NCBI GenBank assembly: GCA_937870825.1 | Contig: CALMZO010000040.1 | Span: 1 to 33,475 of the forward strand | Direction: 5' to 3' | Length of the DNA stretch: 33,475 bases | Origin: an uncultured Chloroflexota bacterium | GTDB taxonomy: Bacteria; Chloroflexota; Anaerolineae; UBA4142; SHND01 | Part shown: in pieces, positions 5,994 through 13,786 of the stretch | How positions within the stretch are numbered: the stretch's first letter is position 1 | How the letters are laid out: the number at the start of each line of letters is the position of its first letter | Translations under genes and position numbers: made by a program | The notes under the pieces: generated by a model | Seen by the model: the letters and a program-made list of their open reading frames with translations, nothing else | Told to the model about the DNA's origin: nothing | The model's database searches: none

Positions 5994-6692
5994 TCAAAAT
6001 GTTTTGTCATCTGCGCGTTCTTGGAGCGCGCGGCGGTCACGCAAAACAACGCGGTGACGACGACTCGCAATCCAGCCGGCGCGCCGCCAACGTCCCAGCA
6101 CTTTGGTCACCGTCTGCCGCGTGGCGCCAATGCGCCGCGCGAGTTCATCATGCGAAATCCGAATTTCTTCCGGCGGCGTGGCTGCTTTTTCCAAGGCGAG
6201 CAGTGTGCGCGCCAAACGCGCGGGGGCGTCGAGAAACGCAAGTTCGCTCTCGCGCTCGGTTGTCGCCGCCAGACGTTCGGCGAGAGATTCCAAAAGGTGG
6301 CGCATCACGCGCGGCTCCCGTTCCAATTGCGCCATCAATTCCGCGCGCGGCAAAAGTAGAAATTCGCTCGGTTCGATTGCCATCGCCGTCGCCGAACGCG
6401 GCTTGCCCGTCAACAGCGCAAGTTCGCCAAAACAATCGCCCGCGCGCAATTCGTTCACCACCAATTCGCGCCCATCCATCGTCGAAACGAGAACCGCAAT
6501 CGCGCCCGAACGCACCAGATATGCCGCGCTTGCCGCGTCGCCGCGTTGAAACAAAATATATCCCTTGGGCACGCGCTCGAGCCGACACACGCACGCAAAA
6601 ACCAGCAAGTCCGTTTCGCTCAAACCCGCAAAGAGCGGCACCCGTTTGAGAAACGGCAAAAGAGTTTCCGAATTTTCGGCGCGCTTGTTCAT
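5994..6692 (-). CDS. Crp/Fnr family transcriptional regulator
   Basis: 232 residues. The cyclic-nucleotide-binding beta-barrel (~12-130) has GDCFGELALLTGKPRSATAM, with the conserved G-E and R of the phosphate cassette. A long dimer helix follows, then a C-terminal winged HTH (ISHDELARRIGATRQTVTKV). There are no Fnr-type N-terminal cysteines, so a cyclic nucleotide rather than an Fe-S cluster is the likely signal. I take the second ATG (6692) because AAGAGG is at a proper 6-nt spacing; the ATG at 6698 touches that site. It lies 13 bp after the zinc-binding gene and 86 bp before peptide D. Both it and the M50 protein bind cyclic nucleotides, suggesting one signal controls expression and processing (inference). 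Confidence 0.88.
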   Translation of the reverse strand: MNKRAENSETLLPFLKRVPLFAGLSETDLLVFACVCRLERVPKGYILFQRGDAASAAYLVRSGAIAVLVSTMDGRELVVNELRAGDCFGELALLTGKPRSATAMAIEPSEFLLLPRAELMAQLEREPRVMRHLLESLAERLAATTERESELAFLDAPARLARTLLALEKAATPPEEIRISHDELARRIGATRQTVTKVLGRWRRAGWIASRRHRVVLRDRRALQERADDKTF

Positions 6693-6705
6693 CCGCATCC
6701 TCTTG

Positions 6706-6933
6706 CTATTTTTTGTCGTGGCGTGAAAGCAAAAAGTTCGTGTCAATCGGTTCGGGATGCACTTTGCAAACACCGCACCACAAGGCGTCTTCCACCGCCA
6801 AGCCGCGTTCTTGGTTTTCGTCCTGCCACACGACAAACAAAAACGGGCGCGTCCGCGTGTGTTTTTTACAGACTGCCCGCCCACAAAACTGACACATTCC
6901 TTCTGCTTCTTCGCCTCCCACCCAGCATCGCAT
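6706..6933 (-). CDS. small zinc-binding protein
   Basis: 75 residues with ordered metal-ligand pairs: C3, C14-x-x-C17, C22-x-x-H25, C53-x-x-C56 and H59. This is a double treble-clef or zinc-ribbon layout. No catalytic motif or membrane segment is visible. ATG at 6933 is supported by GGAGG 8 nt upstream, and the extra in-frame codons before it have no ribosome site. It is first in an apparent operon with the Crp/Fnr regulator (13-bp gap). A TAGAAT hexamer about 20 bp upstream is a possible -10. Similar small Cys/His proteins are common beside regulators in Chloroflexota; the function is unknown. Confidence 0.7.
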   Translation of the reverse strand: MRCWVGGEEAEGMCQFCGRAVCKKHTRTRPFLFVVWQDENQERGLAVEDALWCGVCKVHPEPIDTNFLLSRHDKK

Positions 6934-7000
6934 TCTATGTGCCTCCGATTCTATTTTGTTGTGGCGCAAAGGAACAGACCAAACACTGTTCACTTTCTGC

Positions 7001-7033
7001 TCAGCTTGAGCAAGCTCATTTCGAGCAAGCTGA
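7001..7033. other. nested inverted/direct repeat upstream of the zinc-protein operon
   Basis: TCAGCTTG (7001-7008) and CAAGCTGA (7026-7033) form an 8-bp inverted repeat. Inside lies AGCTTG-AG-CAAGCT, and GAGCAAGCT occurs twice (7008, 7024). It sits between the M23 peptidase stop (7045) and the zinc-protein start (6933). No T tract follows, so an operator or mRNA 3-prime structure is as likely as a terminator. Confidence 0.35.
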
Positions 7034-7044
7034 CTTTGCCGGCG

Positions 7045-7725
7045 TCATTTTGGAATGAACTTGATATTCCCCCAATCGCCCACCTTGACGTACACAATGC
7101 CCTTGTTGAACACTTGCGCAATGTATTGCGCGCCGTTGTACGTGAATGGAATTTCGTCCGTCTGTTGGTCTTGCAAACCATTCGCTTGCGCGAATCTCCA
7201 CAACGCGGCGGTATTGTTCACAGGCATCCACGGTTTCGCCGCGTTCGCGCGGTCCAGCACTGCTTGTTCGAGTCCCGTCAATAACTGCATCACCGGCGCG
7301 GCATCAACGAATCCTTTGAACCCGTTGCCCGTGTTGATGGGACTGCCGTTCGCATCCGTCATTCGCAAACCGAGATGCAAATGCGGACCCGTCGTGTTGC
7401 CGGTACTGCCCATCACGCCGAGCGCCTGCCCGCGCAAAACCTGGTCGCCCACGTTCACAAAATTTTGCGCGAGATGCGCGTACGTCCACAAGCGGCGATT
7501 CTGCGGAACAAAAATTACCACGTTAATTCCATACGCTTTGCCCTGTACGGGGTCATCCACTTCTTCGCGCACGATGCCGCTTTCGACCGCGTACACTTTT
7601 TTGTCCGCGTCTTTTGGAATGAAATCCAAGCCCTCGTGTCCGTTCAAGCCGAACTGCGCGTAATTTTGTGGATTCGCGCCAAATGGTTGTGTCAGAGTTG
7701 CGCCACCGGAAAATGGAATTTGCAT
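7045..7725 (-). CDS. M23 family metallopeptidase (LytM-like)
   Basis: 226 residues. The zinc site is GHEGLDF (H-x(3)-D) near residue 30 and GPHLHLGL near residue 118, the standard H-x-H of M23 endopeptidases that cut peptidoglycan cross-bridges. The C-terminal ~100 residues form an extra domain without a motif I know. No signal peptide or membrane segment is visible from the ATG at 7725 (GAGG 5 nt upstream), so export, if any, is non-classical, or the protein acts on lysis. Its GLDF...VVIFVPQNRRLWTYAHL context matches cell-wall hydrolases sold as 'peptidoglycan DD-metalloendopeptidase'. It is the only gene between the glycan cluster and the peptide locus. Confidence 0.85.
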   Translation of the reverse strand: MQIPFSGGATLTQPFGANPQNYAQFGLNGHEGLDFIPKDADKKVYAVESGIVREEVDDPVQGKAYGINVVIFVPQNRRLWTYAHLAQNFVNVGDQVLRGQALGVMGSTGNTTGPHLHLGLRMTDANGSPINTGNGFKGFVDAAPVMQLLTGLEQAVLDRANAAKPWMPVNNTAALWRFAQANGLQDQQTDEIPFTYNGAQYIAQVFNKGIVYVKVGDWGNIKFIPK

Positions 7726-7773
7726 AAGTGCCTCAAGTCGTTAGTTGTTCGTGATGGGTTGTTTGTGCGGCAC

Positions 7774-7843
7774 GTTGAAGGTTGAAGGTTAGCTTGATAC
7801 TTTTTTCATCCTTCGTCGTTCGTCCTTCGTCGTCCGTCGCCGT
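7774..7843. repeat. heptamer repeats at the 3-prime end of a GT2 gene
   Basis: GTTGAAG twice at 7774-7787, reaching the stop-codon region. A second array at 7810-7843 consists of ~5 heptamers of the form (G/C)TC(G/C)TTC. The second array is inside the coding region and supplies the basic C-terminal tail RTTKDERRR. It belongs to the same family as the arrays at 14,346 and 15,085. Confidence 0.75.
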
Positions 7844-8724
7844 ATCCACATTTTTTTCACCCCGCGCCACGCGTCCACTCGTCCTTGCCACGCTTGTTGC
7901 AAATGTCCGCGCGTCGCGGCTTGTGGCAAAGAAATTGCGTCGAGCAAAAAAAGAATCGGCAGCGCGAAATAAAAACGCGGAATGGGAAAATTTTTGAACG
8001 TCGTCCACCAGCGATTGCGCGCGAGCAGGTAGGTTTTGCGCGGACTTATTTTACCAAAACTTGCGCCGTGTGTGTGGTACACGCGCGCGTCGGATACAAA
8101 GATTGTTTTCCAGCCCGCGTCATGCGCGCGCCATGCCAAATCGGCATCTTCATAAAATGCAAAAAAATCATCGTCGAACAGACCAATCTCGTCCAACATT
8201 TTTTTTCGATACAACGCCGCGCCCGCGCACGCGCCAAACACCTGTCGCGTATTGGCGACAAAAGTCGCCTCGTCCCCCGCGCCGATATTCCACGCGTACC
8301 CAAACGCGTCCACGACAATTCCCGCTGCGTCCACCACATTGCGTCGTTCCATCTCCAACATCAACGGCGCGCACGCGCCAACAGTTTCGTCAATCATTGG
8401 CGCACACAATTTTTCCAGATACTCTATTTCGATTTCTGTGTCCGTGTTCAGGGTCGCAATCAAGTTGCCGCGCGCCGCGCGAATCCCCAAATTATTTCCC
8501 GCCGCAAAACCCACATTCGTTTCACTGCGAATCAATTTTACATGCGGAAAATTTTTTTCCACGAACGCGCACGAATCATCCGTCGAAGCATTGTCCACCA
8601 AAAGAATTTCAAATGCGCGCAACGTCTGCGCGTCCAGCGATTGCAGGCAGCGTTCCAAACATTTCGCGCCGTTGTAATTCACAATGACGACAGAAATGAA
8701 AAAAGGCGACGCGTCCGCCGCCAT
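7789..8724 (-). CDS. GT2 family glycosyltransferase (rhamnosyltransferase-like)
   Basis: 311 residues. GT-A fold: SVVIVNYNG at the N-terminus, LLVDNASTDDS, and NVGFAAGNNLGIRAARG. The N-T-D-T stretch (LIATLNTDTEIE) stands for the metal-binding D-x-D, and FFAFYEDADLAWRAHDAGWK is the acceptor/catalytic E-D-x-D-L motif typical of WbbL-like transferases. The C-terminus has one hydrophobic membrane-associated segment and a repeat-derived basic tail. The start is ambiguous: three ATGs 9 bp apart (8724, 8733, 8742) are all made by the 9-bp repeat. I give the shortest, which begins just before the conserved domain. It follows another GT2 gene and belongs to the glycan cluster. Confidence 0.85.
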   Translation of the reverse strand: MAADASPFFISVVIVNYNGAKCLERCLQSLDAQTLRAFEILLVDNASTDDSCAFVEKNFPHVKLIRSETNVGFAAGNNLGIRAARGNLIATLNTDTEIEIEYLEKLCAPMIDETVGACAPLMLEMERRNVVDAAGIVVDAFGYAWNIGAGDEATFVANTRQVFGACAGAALYRKKMLDEIGLFDDDFFAFYEDADLAWRAHDAGWKTIFVSDARVYHTHGASFGKISPRKTYLLARNRWWTTFKNFPIPRFYFALPILFLLDAISLPQAATRGHLQQAWQGRVDAWRGVKKMWIRRRTTKDERRRMKKVSS

Positions 8725-8749
8725 TTCCCTCATTTCCCTCATTTCCCTT
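8723..8749. repeat. 9-bp tandem repeat over a translation start
   Basis: Three copies of ATTTCCCTC, the last with one change, on the plus strand. On the minus strand each unit supplies both a GAGGGAA and an ATG, giving three alternative in-frame starts (REMREMREM) for the downstream glycosyltransferase. Confidence 0.85.
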
Positions 8750-8759
8750 ATTCCCCGAT

Positions 8760-9668
8760 TTACTGTCTCGCCCGTCTCACCACCAAGTCCGCCAGCAGCG
8801 CCATCATCACAATGTTTAACCCAACGACGACGAGTAACACATTGGAACTGTGAACGACGAGATTGCCGATGGCGAACCACCAAATTTGTCGCAAGATGCC
8901 CGCGAGCAAAAATACGACTCCGATGGGAAATAAAATTTTCATCGGATTAAAATACATCACCGTCCGCAGCACGAGCATCAAATAATTGTACGTGTCTTGA
9001 ACCGGACGAAATTTTGATTTGCCCTTGCGTTCGTAATACTCTATCGGAATCCATTTCACGTCGAGATTGTCCGAAAGATGCGCGAGCGTAATCGTCGAGA
9101 CCCACGATTGTCCTTGCGGTAAAATGTGAATGTACTTGAGCGCGTTTTGTTTTTTGAACGCGCGCAAGCCGCTGTTGAGGTCAGGAATTTTTGTGTCGGT
9201 GAGAAACGACGCGAGCGAACGAATGAACCATTTCGCCGGTGTGCGCAGCATTTTCATTGTTCCCGCTTCCCGCGTGCGCGCGCCAATCACCATGTCGTAC
9301 TCGTTCATCTCTTCGAGCAAACGCGGAATGTCTTGAACGGGGTACGTGCCGTCGCCGTCGGTCATGACACAAATTTCGCCGCGCGCATGTTTGACCCCCG
9401 TGTTCGTTGACGCGCCGCTGCCGCGATTGCGCGTGTGATTCACCAACGTCGCGCGCGCAAATTTTTTTACTTGGTCGGGCGTGCCATCGTTCGAGCCGTC
9501 ATTGACCACAATCACTTCATAATCATATTTCGCCGCGTCCATCGTTTGAAAAATTTTTTCGAGCGTTTCGCCAATGCCCTCGCGTTCGTTAAACGCGGGA
9601 ATGATGATGCTGATAAATTGGTCCTGAACGCGCAACGGCGGCTCGATGAGCTGGGGTTGAGTAAGCAC
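8760..9668 (-). CDS. GT2 glycosyltransferase, polyprenyl-phosphate mannosyl/glucosyltransferase type
   Basis: 302 residues. DPM1-like GT-A domain: SIIIPAFNEREGIGETLEKI, VIVVNDGSNDGT, RGSGASTNTGVKHARGEI, MTDGDGTYP (metal-binding D-x-D), and YYERKGKSKF, the R-K-G-x-S motif of dolichyl/polyprenyl-phosphate sugar synthases. Two C-terminal hydrophobic segments (~235-255, 265-290) anchor it. It should move a sugar from a nucleotide to a lipid phosphate, feeding the multipass transferases downstream and upstream. The start is GTG at 9668, 7 nt after a TATAAT box, so the message is probably leaderless. Confidence 0.88.
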   Translation of the reverse strand: MLTQPQLIEPPLRVQDQFISIIIPAFNEREGIGETLEKIFQTMDAAKYDYEVIVVNDGSNDGTPDQVKKFARATLVNHTRNRGSGASTNTGVKHARGEICVMTDGDGTYPVQDIPRLLEEMNEYDMVIGARTREAGTMKMLRTPAKWFIRSLASFLTDTKIPDLNSGLRAFKKQNALKYIHILPQGQSWVSTITLAHLSDNLDVKWIPIEYYERKGKSKFRPVQDTYNYLMLVLRTVMYFNPMKILFPIGVVFLLAGILRQIWWFAIGNLVVHSSNVLLVVVGLNIVMMALLADLVVRRARQ

Positions 9669-9675
9669 AAAAAAG

Positions 9676-9681
9676 ATTATA
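9676..9681 (-). promoter_or_regulatory. -10 box directly before the GT2 start codon (leaderless)
   Basis: TATAAT on the minus strand, 7 nt before the GTG start at 9668, so transcription would begin at or next to the start codon. The region upstream is the AAACGAG inverted repeat, and no convincing -35 is present. Confidence 0.55.
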
Positions 9682-9733
9682 AACGAGAAACGAGAAACGA
9701 GAAATCATGCTTCTCGTTTCTCGTTTCTCGTTT
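9681..9733. repeat. perfect 23-bp inverted repeat made of heptamers
   Basis: The arms 9681-9703 and 9711-9733 are exact reverse complements around a 7-nt loop (ATCATGC). Each arm is about three AAACGAG units. It fills the gap between the multipass glycosyltransferase stop (9733) and the GT2 -10 box. The right arm is read as the last bases of the upstream gene. A strong RNA hairpin would form at the 3-prime end of that transcript. Confidence 0.9.
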
Positions 9734-12495
9734 TACTTGTGACGTTCCACTTGCAACATTTCCAATTCCATCCCCAACACGCGCCCTTCACCGTCGAGTG
9801 TTGTCTCGCTTGCCAACTCCAACCAATATCCTTCGGCGCTCGAATCCAATTTTCCATTTTTCAAATTCACAGTGTACGTCTCCATCGTTGACGACAAAAC
9901 AATTTCGCCCAAGACGCGTTTGCCTTGAATAATTTCCACGCGCATATTTTCGCGCGGCGCGCGCGCGCGCAGCGTCAATCTCAAATCATTTGACGACGCG
10001 TCTTGAATCGGCACACGCACAACGCCGCTGATGGTTTTTGCGTCGCGCAGTTTGCGATTTTCGGAAAGGATGCCGCCAATCCAGCGCGTTTTTTCTTCGG
10101 GCGCGCGTTCCAGAAATCCATTCACCAAATACGGAAAATCATCGCCGCCAAAATTCAGAACGAACGGATAAGTTTCCGGCGCAGTACGCGGCACCGCGCG
10201 AAACATTGCGTAATTCAAATTCACGCGCCACGCGCTGCGCGGCATGAATTCGTACGCAAACGCCCATTGCGGCACATCGAACGTCGCTTCAACCACGCGC
10301 TCCAATTGATAATTCGGCACTTGCAATTTGCCGCCGTTCGTGCCAAACGCGAGAATCACCTCGCGCCCCTGCGCGCGCCACGCGTCAATCATTCGCGCCA
10401 CTTTGATTCCCGGCGGATTGTTGAACACCGTCACAAACACATCGCGTCCAAAGATAAATTTCAACGGCGTCGCGAGCGCGGCAGGTTCATCACGTCCCGC
10501 CGAAAAAATCACCACCGCGTTTTCGGGAATCTGTGCGGCAATGTTTTCAATTTGCGCGTACGCGCCGCCCAATTCATCCACGCCGACGATTGATTTTTCA
10601 AGCGGCTCGACGCGCAAAAATCCAAGCGACACAGTTTGTGAAACGAACGGCGCGCGCAACGCGAACCCAGTCGCGCGACTCGCGTCCACCAGTCCCATCG
10701 CGTACACGTTGTACATCATCCACATTCCGAACGCGCCCGCGGCAGCCCATCGTAAGCGCGTCGGCTTGTCCCTGCCCACTCCTCTGGCATGAAAATTCCA
10801 CAACCACTGCAACGCGCGCGCCGCGCACAGCACAAACAGCGGCAGCACCAACGGAATGTAATGCCGCGTCGTGTAGATATAGTGCGGATTCGAGTACAGC
10901 TCATCCAAATAAAAAAGCGCAAACAGCGCGGCAGTTCCAAAAAAGAAAACATTCCGCGCATTCAAATCGCGCAGCACGATAATCACCGCGCCGAACGCCG
11001 CCAAAAAAATTCCAATCGGCGAAAGATACCAGCCGAGTTTGATTAAATTCGCTTCACTGCGCGTCGGCGTCAATCCGCCAATGTACGCGTATAAACTTTC
11101 AGGACGCGCCAACAAAAAATAATGCGTGACGAAAAACAAAACAATGAGCAAACCCAACCCGATTCGCAACGCATTTTCCGCGCGCCCGAAACGCGCCGCG
11201 ACACTTTTGCCCCACTGCGCGCGCGCGTGTTGAAATACGCGGTCTGTCACAAACAACGCGCCAATGCCCAACGCGAATACGCCAAACAATGCGAGCCAGT
11301 ACTCGACGCGCGTAAAAACCAATTCCGCCGCAGGAAAATCAAAGCGAAAAATCTTGTCAATGCTGTTAAGTTTGAGCGCGTGGGTGTATTGGTAATACAA
11401 ATAATTTGGCGCAAACGCGAGCATGTGTACAGCCGCGTGCGCGAACACGATGCCGAACGCGCCAAACAACGCCCAATGTTCGCGCCGCCATCTGCGGAAA
11501 AAAATCAGCGCGAGCGCTAGCGCCATCAGCGGCAGCAAAAACAAAATTGAATCGGAACGCACCAAAAACAATTGCCCGAACGCGATACCCGCCAGTACTC
11601 CAAGCCCTGACAGGTTTTGCGACGCAAGCATCAAGGAACCCGTCAGGTCTCTCCGCGACATTTTCAAGACCGCCCACATTCCCGTGAGCATCAAGAACTG
11701 CGTGAACGCTTCGGCGACAGGATAACGCGCGAACCAAAATTGCGGCACCATCACGACGAGCAAAAAAAAGGCGAGCCGCGCAACATTTTTTCCAAACAAT
11801 TCGCGCGCGAGAAAATAAAACGCGACGCTTCCCAACAGCGCGATGATTGGTGTGGCATACAAGCCGAGTTGCACTCCGAGCATTGCATCCCACAGCGCGA
11901 GCCACGCGGGATACAAATGCAAAAACTGCGGCAGCACCAAACCTGTTGCTTGGTCGGCGATGAAAAAGCCCGGCAGCCGCACCTGCTTGTACAGCATGTA
12001 CGGATTCACCAACTGCCAATAAAACGTTTTCGACGCGTCGGGTTCGAGTTGCGCGACCTGTGCATCACGAATCGCCAAGGCGCCCGTGCGCGCAATGTTC
12101 GCGCCGGTGTTGACATATGTTCCCGCGTCACTGTTGCCAATAATGTATTCCGCCGGACGCGCAAACAAAAAGACGGCGAGCGCAAGAATTACCAGAAAAA
12201 TCCAATCGGGTTTCACGCCGCGCAGTGACCACGCGGAAAAATTTTTGCGCGCGAAAAAATAAACAACCGCGCACACGCTTGCCACGCTGATGGCAACGTT
12301 CCACAACGAGAACGCACCAATTTCCGCGAGCGCGAGCGCGAGCCAGGTCGTGAGACAAACACTCGCGGCGATCGGAATGAAAACGCGTTCCCCTCTCGAG
12401 AACGCGGCGGGGTTGCGAAAAAACGTACGGCTAAAAATGTAACCGGGGAGAAAAAAGAAAAGCGGTACGAAAAGGGGGACGAGCAGCAGAGGCAT
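9733..12495 (-). CDS. large multipass membrane glycosyltransferase (GT-C / GT39-like)
   Basis: 920 residues. About 13-15 hydrophobic segments occupy the first ~600 residues. The first extracytoplasmic loop has GNSDAGTYVNTGANI, with the Asp expected of GT-C enzymes using polyprenyl-phosphate sugars. The C-terminal ~300 residues are soluble and beta-rich and end with a carbohydrate-binding-like sandwich (VRVPIQDASSNDLRLTLRAR). It probably transfers sugar to protein or lipid on the outer face of the membrane. The start is uncertain: ATG at 12495 begins the hydrophobic N-terminus, but no ribosome site is visible, and in-frame ATG/GTG codons occur at 12531-12543 within repeat sequence. It is the longest gene of the glycan cluster. 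Confidence 0.75.
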   Translation of the reverse strand: MPLLLVPLFVPLFFFLPGYIFSRTFFRNPAAFSRGERVFIPIAASVCLTTWLALALAEIGAFSLWNVAISVASVCAVVYFFARKNFSAWSLRGVKPDWIFLVILALAVFLFARPAEYIIGNSDAGTYVNTGANIARTGALAIRDAQVAQLEPDASKTFYWQLVNPYMLYKQVRLPGFFIADQATGLVLPQFLHLYPAWLALWDAMLGVQLGLYATPIIALLGSVAFYFLARELFGKNVARLAFFLLVVMVPQFWFARYPVAEAFTQFLMLTGMWAVLKMSRRDLTGSLMLASQNLSGLGVLAGIAFGQLFLVRSDSILFLLPLMALALALIFFRRWRREHWALFGAFGIVFAHAAVHMLAFAPNYLYYQYTHALKLNSIDKIFRFDFPAAELVFTRVEYWLALFGVFALGIGALFVTDRVFQHARAQWGKSVAARFGRAENALRIGLGLLIVLFFVTHYFLLARPESLYAYIGGLTPTRSEANLIKLGWYLSPIGIFLAAFGAVIIVLRDLNARNVFFFGTAALFALFYLDELYSNPHYIYTTRHYIPLVLPLFVLCAARALQWLWNFHARGVGRDKPTRLRWAAAGAFGMWMMYNVYAMGLVDASRATGFALRAPFVSQTVSLGFLRVEPLEKSIVGVDELGGAYAQIENIAAQIPENAVVIFSAGRDEPAALATPLKFIFGRDVFVTVFNNPPGIKVARMIDAWRAQGREVILAFGTNGGKLQVPNYQLERVVEATFDVPQWAFAYEFMPRSAWRVNLNYAMFRAVPRTAPETYPFVLNFGGDDFPYLVNGFLERAPEEKTRWIGGILSENRKLRDAKTISGVVRVPIQDASSNDLRLTLRARAPRENMRVEIIQGKRVLGEIVLSSTMETYTVNLKNGKLDSSAEGYWLELASETTLDGEGRVLGMELEMLQVERHK

Positions 12496-12502
12496 GGGAC
12501 AA

Positions 12503-12550
12503 GTAGCAAGTCTCAAGTAGCACGACGCCATGCTACCCACCACTTGCTAC
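12503..12550. repeat. nested inverted repeat in a gene junction
   Basis: GTAGCAAGT (12503-12511) pairs with ACTTGCTAC (12542-12550), and inside it GTAGCA (12517-12522) pairs with TGCTAC (12531-12536). The unit CAAGTAGCA occurs twice in direct orientation. It lies between the GT4 stop and the multipass transferase start. Confidence 0.65.
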
Positions 12551-12560
12551 CGGAATGAAT

Positions 12561-13784
12561 TCAAACAGGCAACGCGGAATCCAGGAACTGCGGCTGCCTC
12601 ACATTCGCCCGCGTCACGTATTCGTACAACGCGAGTGTTTGATGAATTACGACACGCCAATCGAAACGTTCGCGCGCGATTTGGTACGACGCCGCGCCCA
12701 TTGCGCGCAACTTGTTTTGGTCGCGCAGCGCGACCAAAATTTTATCGGCAAGTGCATTCCCATCGCCGGGGGGAACGAGAAATCCATTTTGCCCGCGATC
12801 AATTTTGTCGGGGATGCCGCCGACCCGCGTGCCAATCAACGGACGCGCGTGGCACATTGCTTCCAGCGTCACGAGCGACGAACCTTCAAACAAGGTCGGA
12901 TGCACAAACAAGGTTGCGAGTTCGTACAAATTGTGCAGCGTAATGTCGTCCACACTGCCGAGCATTCGCACGTGGTCGCGGAATTGATATTTGCGAATTT
13001 TTTCTTGCAGTGCGTCGCGCCGGGGTCCGTCGCCAATCAAGAGCCACTGCCATTTCGACGGCAAGTTCGCGCGAATCTGTTTCAGCGCGTCGAGCATCAA
13101 GTCGAACCCTTTGTTGTCTTCCAAACGTCCGACGCTCAACAACAACGGCTGCCGCTGCGCCAGCTGCAAACGCTGCACGAGAACGCGCTGCACATCAATG
13201 CTCACCCAGTTGCGCGCGGCGTCCACATCAATTCCATTTGGAATCAGCGCTACGCGTTCCGGCGACACGTTCAAAAAATTTGGAATATCGTTGACCGTCA
13301 ACGTATCCGCCGCAATCAGCGCGCTCGCATGTTTTGCCGCATAGCGCGCCGCAAAATGCAAGGGCGCATAGGCGGTGCGTTTTGCAAACGACGTTTTAAA
13401 TTCTTCCATTCCCTGCGGATTGATAATTAACGGCGCGTGCGCGACCCCTTTCGCCAACAACTGCGCGTAACCGTACCCGCCGGCACCTTGCGCGTGTACC
13501 AAATCAACGGGCAACGCCGCTGCGACGCGCGCGGCAGCTTGGGACCACCGCGGATAATTCAAGACGCGGTCTGCGATGCCATTCACCGGCAGACGCGGCA
13601 CATCCACAATTTTCAAATCAATTCCGGGTTCGTGCCATTGCGCGTCGCGCGTCGGAGGCATCGTGATGATGGTGACGCGGACATTCGCGCGCGTGAGGTG
13701 ACGCGCAAGTTCCAAGACATGGCGTTCCATACCGCCATAACCATGGAGGCCAAAAACCGCGCGGCTTAAAAGTGCAATGTGCAT
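12561..13784 (-). CDS. GT4 family glycosyltransferase
   Basis: 407 residues, GT-B fold. The N-terminal domain opens with MHIALLSRAVFGLHGYGGME (glycine-rich acceptor loop). The C-terminal nucleotide-sugar domain has LLLSVGRLEDNKGFDLMLDA, FVHPTLFEGSSLVTLEAM (the E-x(7)-E donor motif) and a GGIPDKI loop. It is likely a retaining mannosyl- or glucosyltransferase that extends a lipid-linked glycan on the cytoplasmic side. ATG at 13784 lies 2 nt after the stop of the next GT4 gene, so the two are translated together. Donor and acceptor cannot be told from sequence. Confidence 0.9.
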   Translation of the reverse strand: MHIALLSRAVFGLHGYGGMERHVLELARHLTRANVRVTIITMPPTRDAQWHEPGIDLKIVDVPRLPVNGIADRVLNYPRWSQAAARVAAALPVDLVHAQGAGGYGYAQLLAKGVAHAPLIINPQGMEEFKTSFAKRTAYAPLHFAARYAAKHASALIAADTLTVNDIPNFLNVSPERVALIPNGIDVDAARNWVSIDVQRVLVQRLQLAQRQPLLLSVGRLEDNKGFDLMLDALKQIRANLPSKWQWLLIGDGPRRDALQEKIRKYQFRDHVRMLGSVDDITLHNLYELATLFVHPTLFEGSSLVTLEAMCHARPLIGTRVGGIPDKIDRGQNGFLVPPGDGNALADKILVALRDQNKLRAMGAASYQIARERFDWRVVIHQTLALYEYVTRANVRQPQFLDSALPV

Positions 13785-13786
13785 AC

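Noticed and set aside
6699..6884. Longer N-terminus of the Crp/Fnr regulator (start at 6884)
   Set aside because: The extra 62 or so residues are Arg/Cys-rich, overlap the zinc-protein gene in another frame, and have no ribosome site; the ATG at 6692 has one.
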